DNA from: Bacillota bacterium
GTDB taxonomy: Bacteria; Bacillota; Clostridia; Acetivibrionales; DSM-1351
Length of the DNA: 6,678 nucleotides
NCBI GenBank assembly: GCA_023436515.1
Contig: JAEZIV010000321.1
Span: forward strand, 1-6,678
Direction of reading: 5' to 3'
The stretch's first letter is position 1. The number at the start of each line of letters is the position of its first letter. Positions 5,956 through 6,678 of the stretch are shown in pieces. Made by a program: the position numbers and the translations under genes. The notes under the pieces are model-generated. The model was not told the DNA's origin. It was given only the letters and a program-made list of their open reading frames with translations, and did no database searches.

Positions 5956-5969
5956 AATTAGTTCTAATT
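5956..5969. repeat. Small inverted repeat between the ThuA-like and dehydrogenase genes
   Basis: AATTAG and CTAATT are perfect 6-bp arms around a two-base centre, within the 56-base gap between the two genes. It could be a small operator. It has no U-tract and too short a loop to be a terminator, and A/T-rich palindromes of this size occur by chance. Confidence 0.2.
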
Positions 5970-5978
5970 GAATTTATT

Positions 5979-6644
5979 CTAGATAAGCTTATTTGCCCAT
6001 AAGAAGCCCCGTCTCATCATCTCACTCGCCTCAGGAGTATCAAAAACGTCTGCATGATGACCAAGAGAGGTATAAAATATTCTGCCTTCTCCCCATTTTT
6101 TTGTATAGGTAACCGGCATCAGCACCGGACCGTTTGCACTATGGGGTCCTGGAACAAGAGGAAAGGCAGTAGTGGCCAGTACGTTGACAGCCGGGTCCAG
6201 GTGGAGGTAGTAATGCTCAGTTTTTACCTTGAAGTCATTTATACCTTCCACTATAGGGCTTGAGCTTGATTTGATTATATTTACCTCATACTCGACACCA
6301 TCATTACCCGGATGCTCAACCCATTGAGAACCAGTCAAAAATTGCCACTTAGTGCTATTTCTGAAGGAATCGCACATTCCTCCGTGACAACCTGCCATGC
6401 CCACACCCTTTTCAACAGCGGTACAGATGTTGTCAACATACTCAGGCTTTATTTCACTCATGGTATATACCGGTATTAGCAAGGAGTACTCCATAAGATT
6501 ATCTAAATCCGCGAACACATCCAAATCCTCAACAATATCAACTTCAAAGCCTTCACCCTTCAGAAGCTTTTCAAACACCAGTGATACCTCAACAGGTTGG
6601 TGTCCATCCCATCCTCCACGAACAATAAGTGCCTTTTTTAACAT
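5979..6644 (-). CDS. ThuA-like domain protein (trehalose-utilisation family, class I glutamine amidotransferase-like fold)
   Basis: A cytosolic protein of 221 residues covering the complete ThuA domain. Visible family features are the N-terminal strand with RGGWDGH (9-15), the GCHGG turn (85-89) where amidotransferases have their nucleophile elbow, WVEHPG (108-113), TEHYYLH (142-148), and the C-terminal GEGRIFYTSLGHH (185-197). In true amidotransferases the elbow carries a catalytic Cys with a His/Glu pair; here a Cys (86) sits beside the turn, but the family's chemistry is not settled. Rhizobial ThuA acts with the dehydrogenase ThuB in breakdown of trehalose and related disaccharides; a comparable partnership with the downstream dehydrogenase is inferred. 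The ATG at 6644 has GGAGG (6652-6656) seven bases upstream. The remaining 22 bases to the right edge contain possible stop codons of a preceding minus-strand gene in more than one frame, so the operon probably continues beyond the window. Confidence 0.92.
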   Translation of the reverse strand: MLKKALIVRGGWDGHQPVEVSLVFEKLLKGEGFEVDIVEDLDVFADLDNLMEYSLLIPVYTMSEIKPEYVDNICTAVEKGVGMAGCHGGMCDSFRNSTKWQFLTGSQWVEHPGNDGVEYEVNIIKSSSSPIVEGINDFKVKTEHYYLHLDPAVNVLATTAFPLVPGPHSANGPVLMPVTYTKKWGEGRIFYTSLGHHADVFDTPEASEMMRRGFLWANKLI

Positions 6645-6678
6645 ATAAACGCCTCCGAAATCAGGTTATTCCCTCAGG

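Overview
The A/T-rich composition, strong AGGAGG-type ribosome binding sites and gene families (KhtT/KhtU, YitT, RsmA, a short integrase typical of clostridia) point to a low-GC Firmicute, most likely a member of Clostridia; a cellulolytic Ruminiclostridium-like genome would fit, but the species cannot be fixed from this window. Apart from a partial integrase at the left edge, every gene is on the minus strand.

Layout, left to right: (1) positions 1-440, the C-terminal part of a tyrosine recombinase on the plus strand; (2) 441-674, a convergent intergenic stretch with repeated GTTAC motifs and a nested palindrome that should act as a two-way terminator; (3) rsmA/ksgA, encoding a 16S rRNA dimethyltransferase, with its own likely promoter; (4) a minus-strand unit khtT > khtU > yitT-like membrane protein, i.e. 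the two subunits of a K+/H+ antiporter followed by a small membrane protein; (5) about 830 bases without a protein gene upstream of khtT, holding a good SigA-type promoter and a run of hairpins that looks like a roughly 460-nt structured leader RNA; (6) a strong two-way terminator; (7) a two-gene sugar-catabolic unit, a ThuA-like protein followed by a Gfo/Idh/MocA-family dehydrogenase, whose upstream part lies beyond the right edge.

Functionally, KhtT is the cytosolic RCK_C-type regulator and KhtU the 404-residue membrane antiporter without its own RCK domain, so the two should work as one K+/H+ efflux system; in Bacillus subtilis the KhtT homologue responds to c-di-AMP and pH. The ThuA-like/dehydrogenase pair resembles rhizobial ThuA-ThuB, which oxidises disaccharides at C3, but the substrate here is unknown.

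The most interesting part is the khtT leader. A near-consensus promoter (TTGAAA, 17-nt spacer, TAAAAT) is followed by a hairpin at the predicted 5' end, then at least six further local hairpins, including a segment that can pair with either of two neighbours as in an attenuator. I do not recognise it as a known riboswitch (it does not look like the c-di-AMP ydaO class). An orphan transposon-derived structured RNA is a serious alternative.
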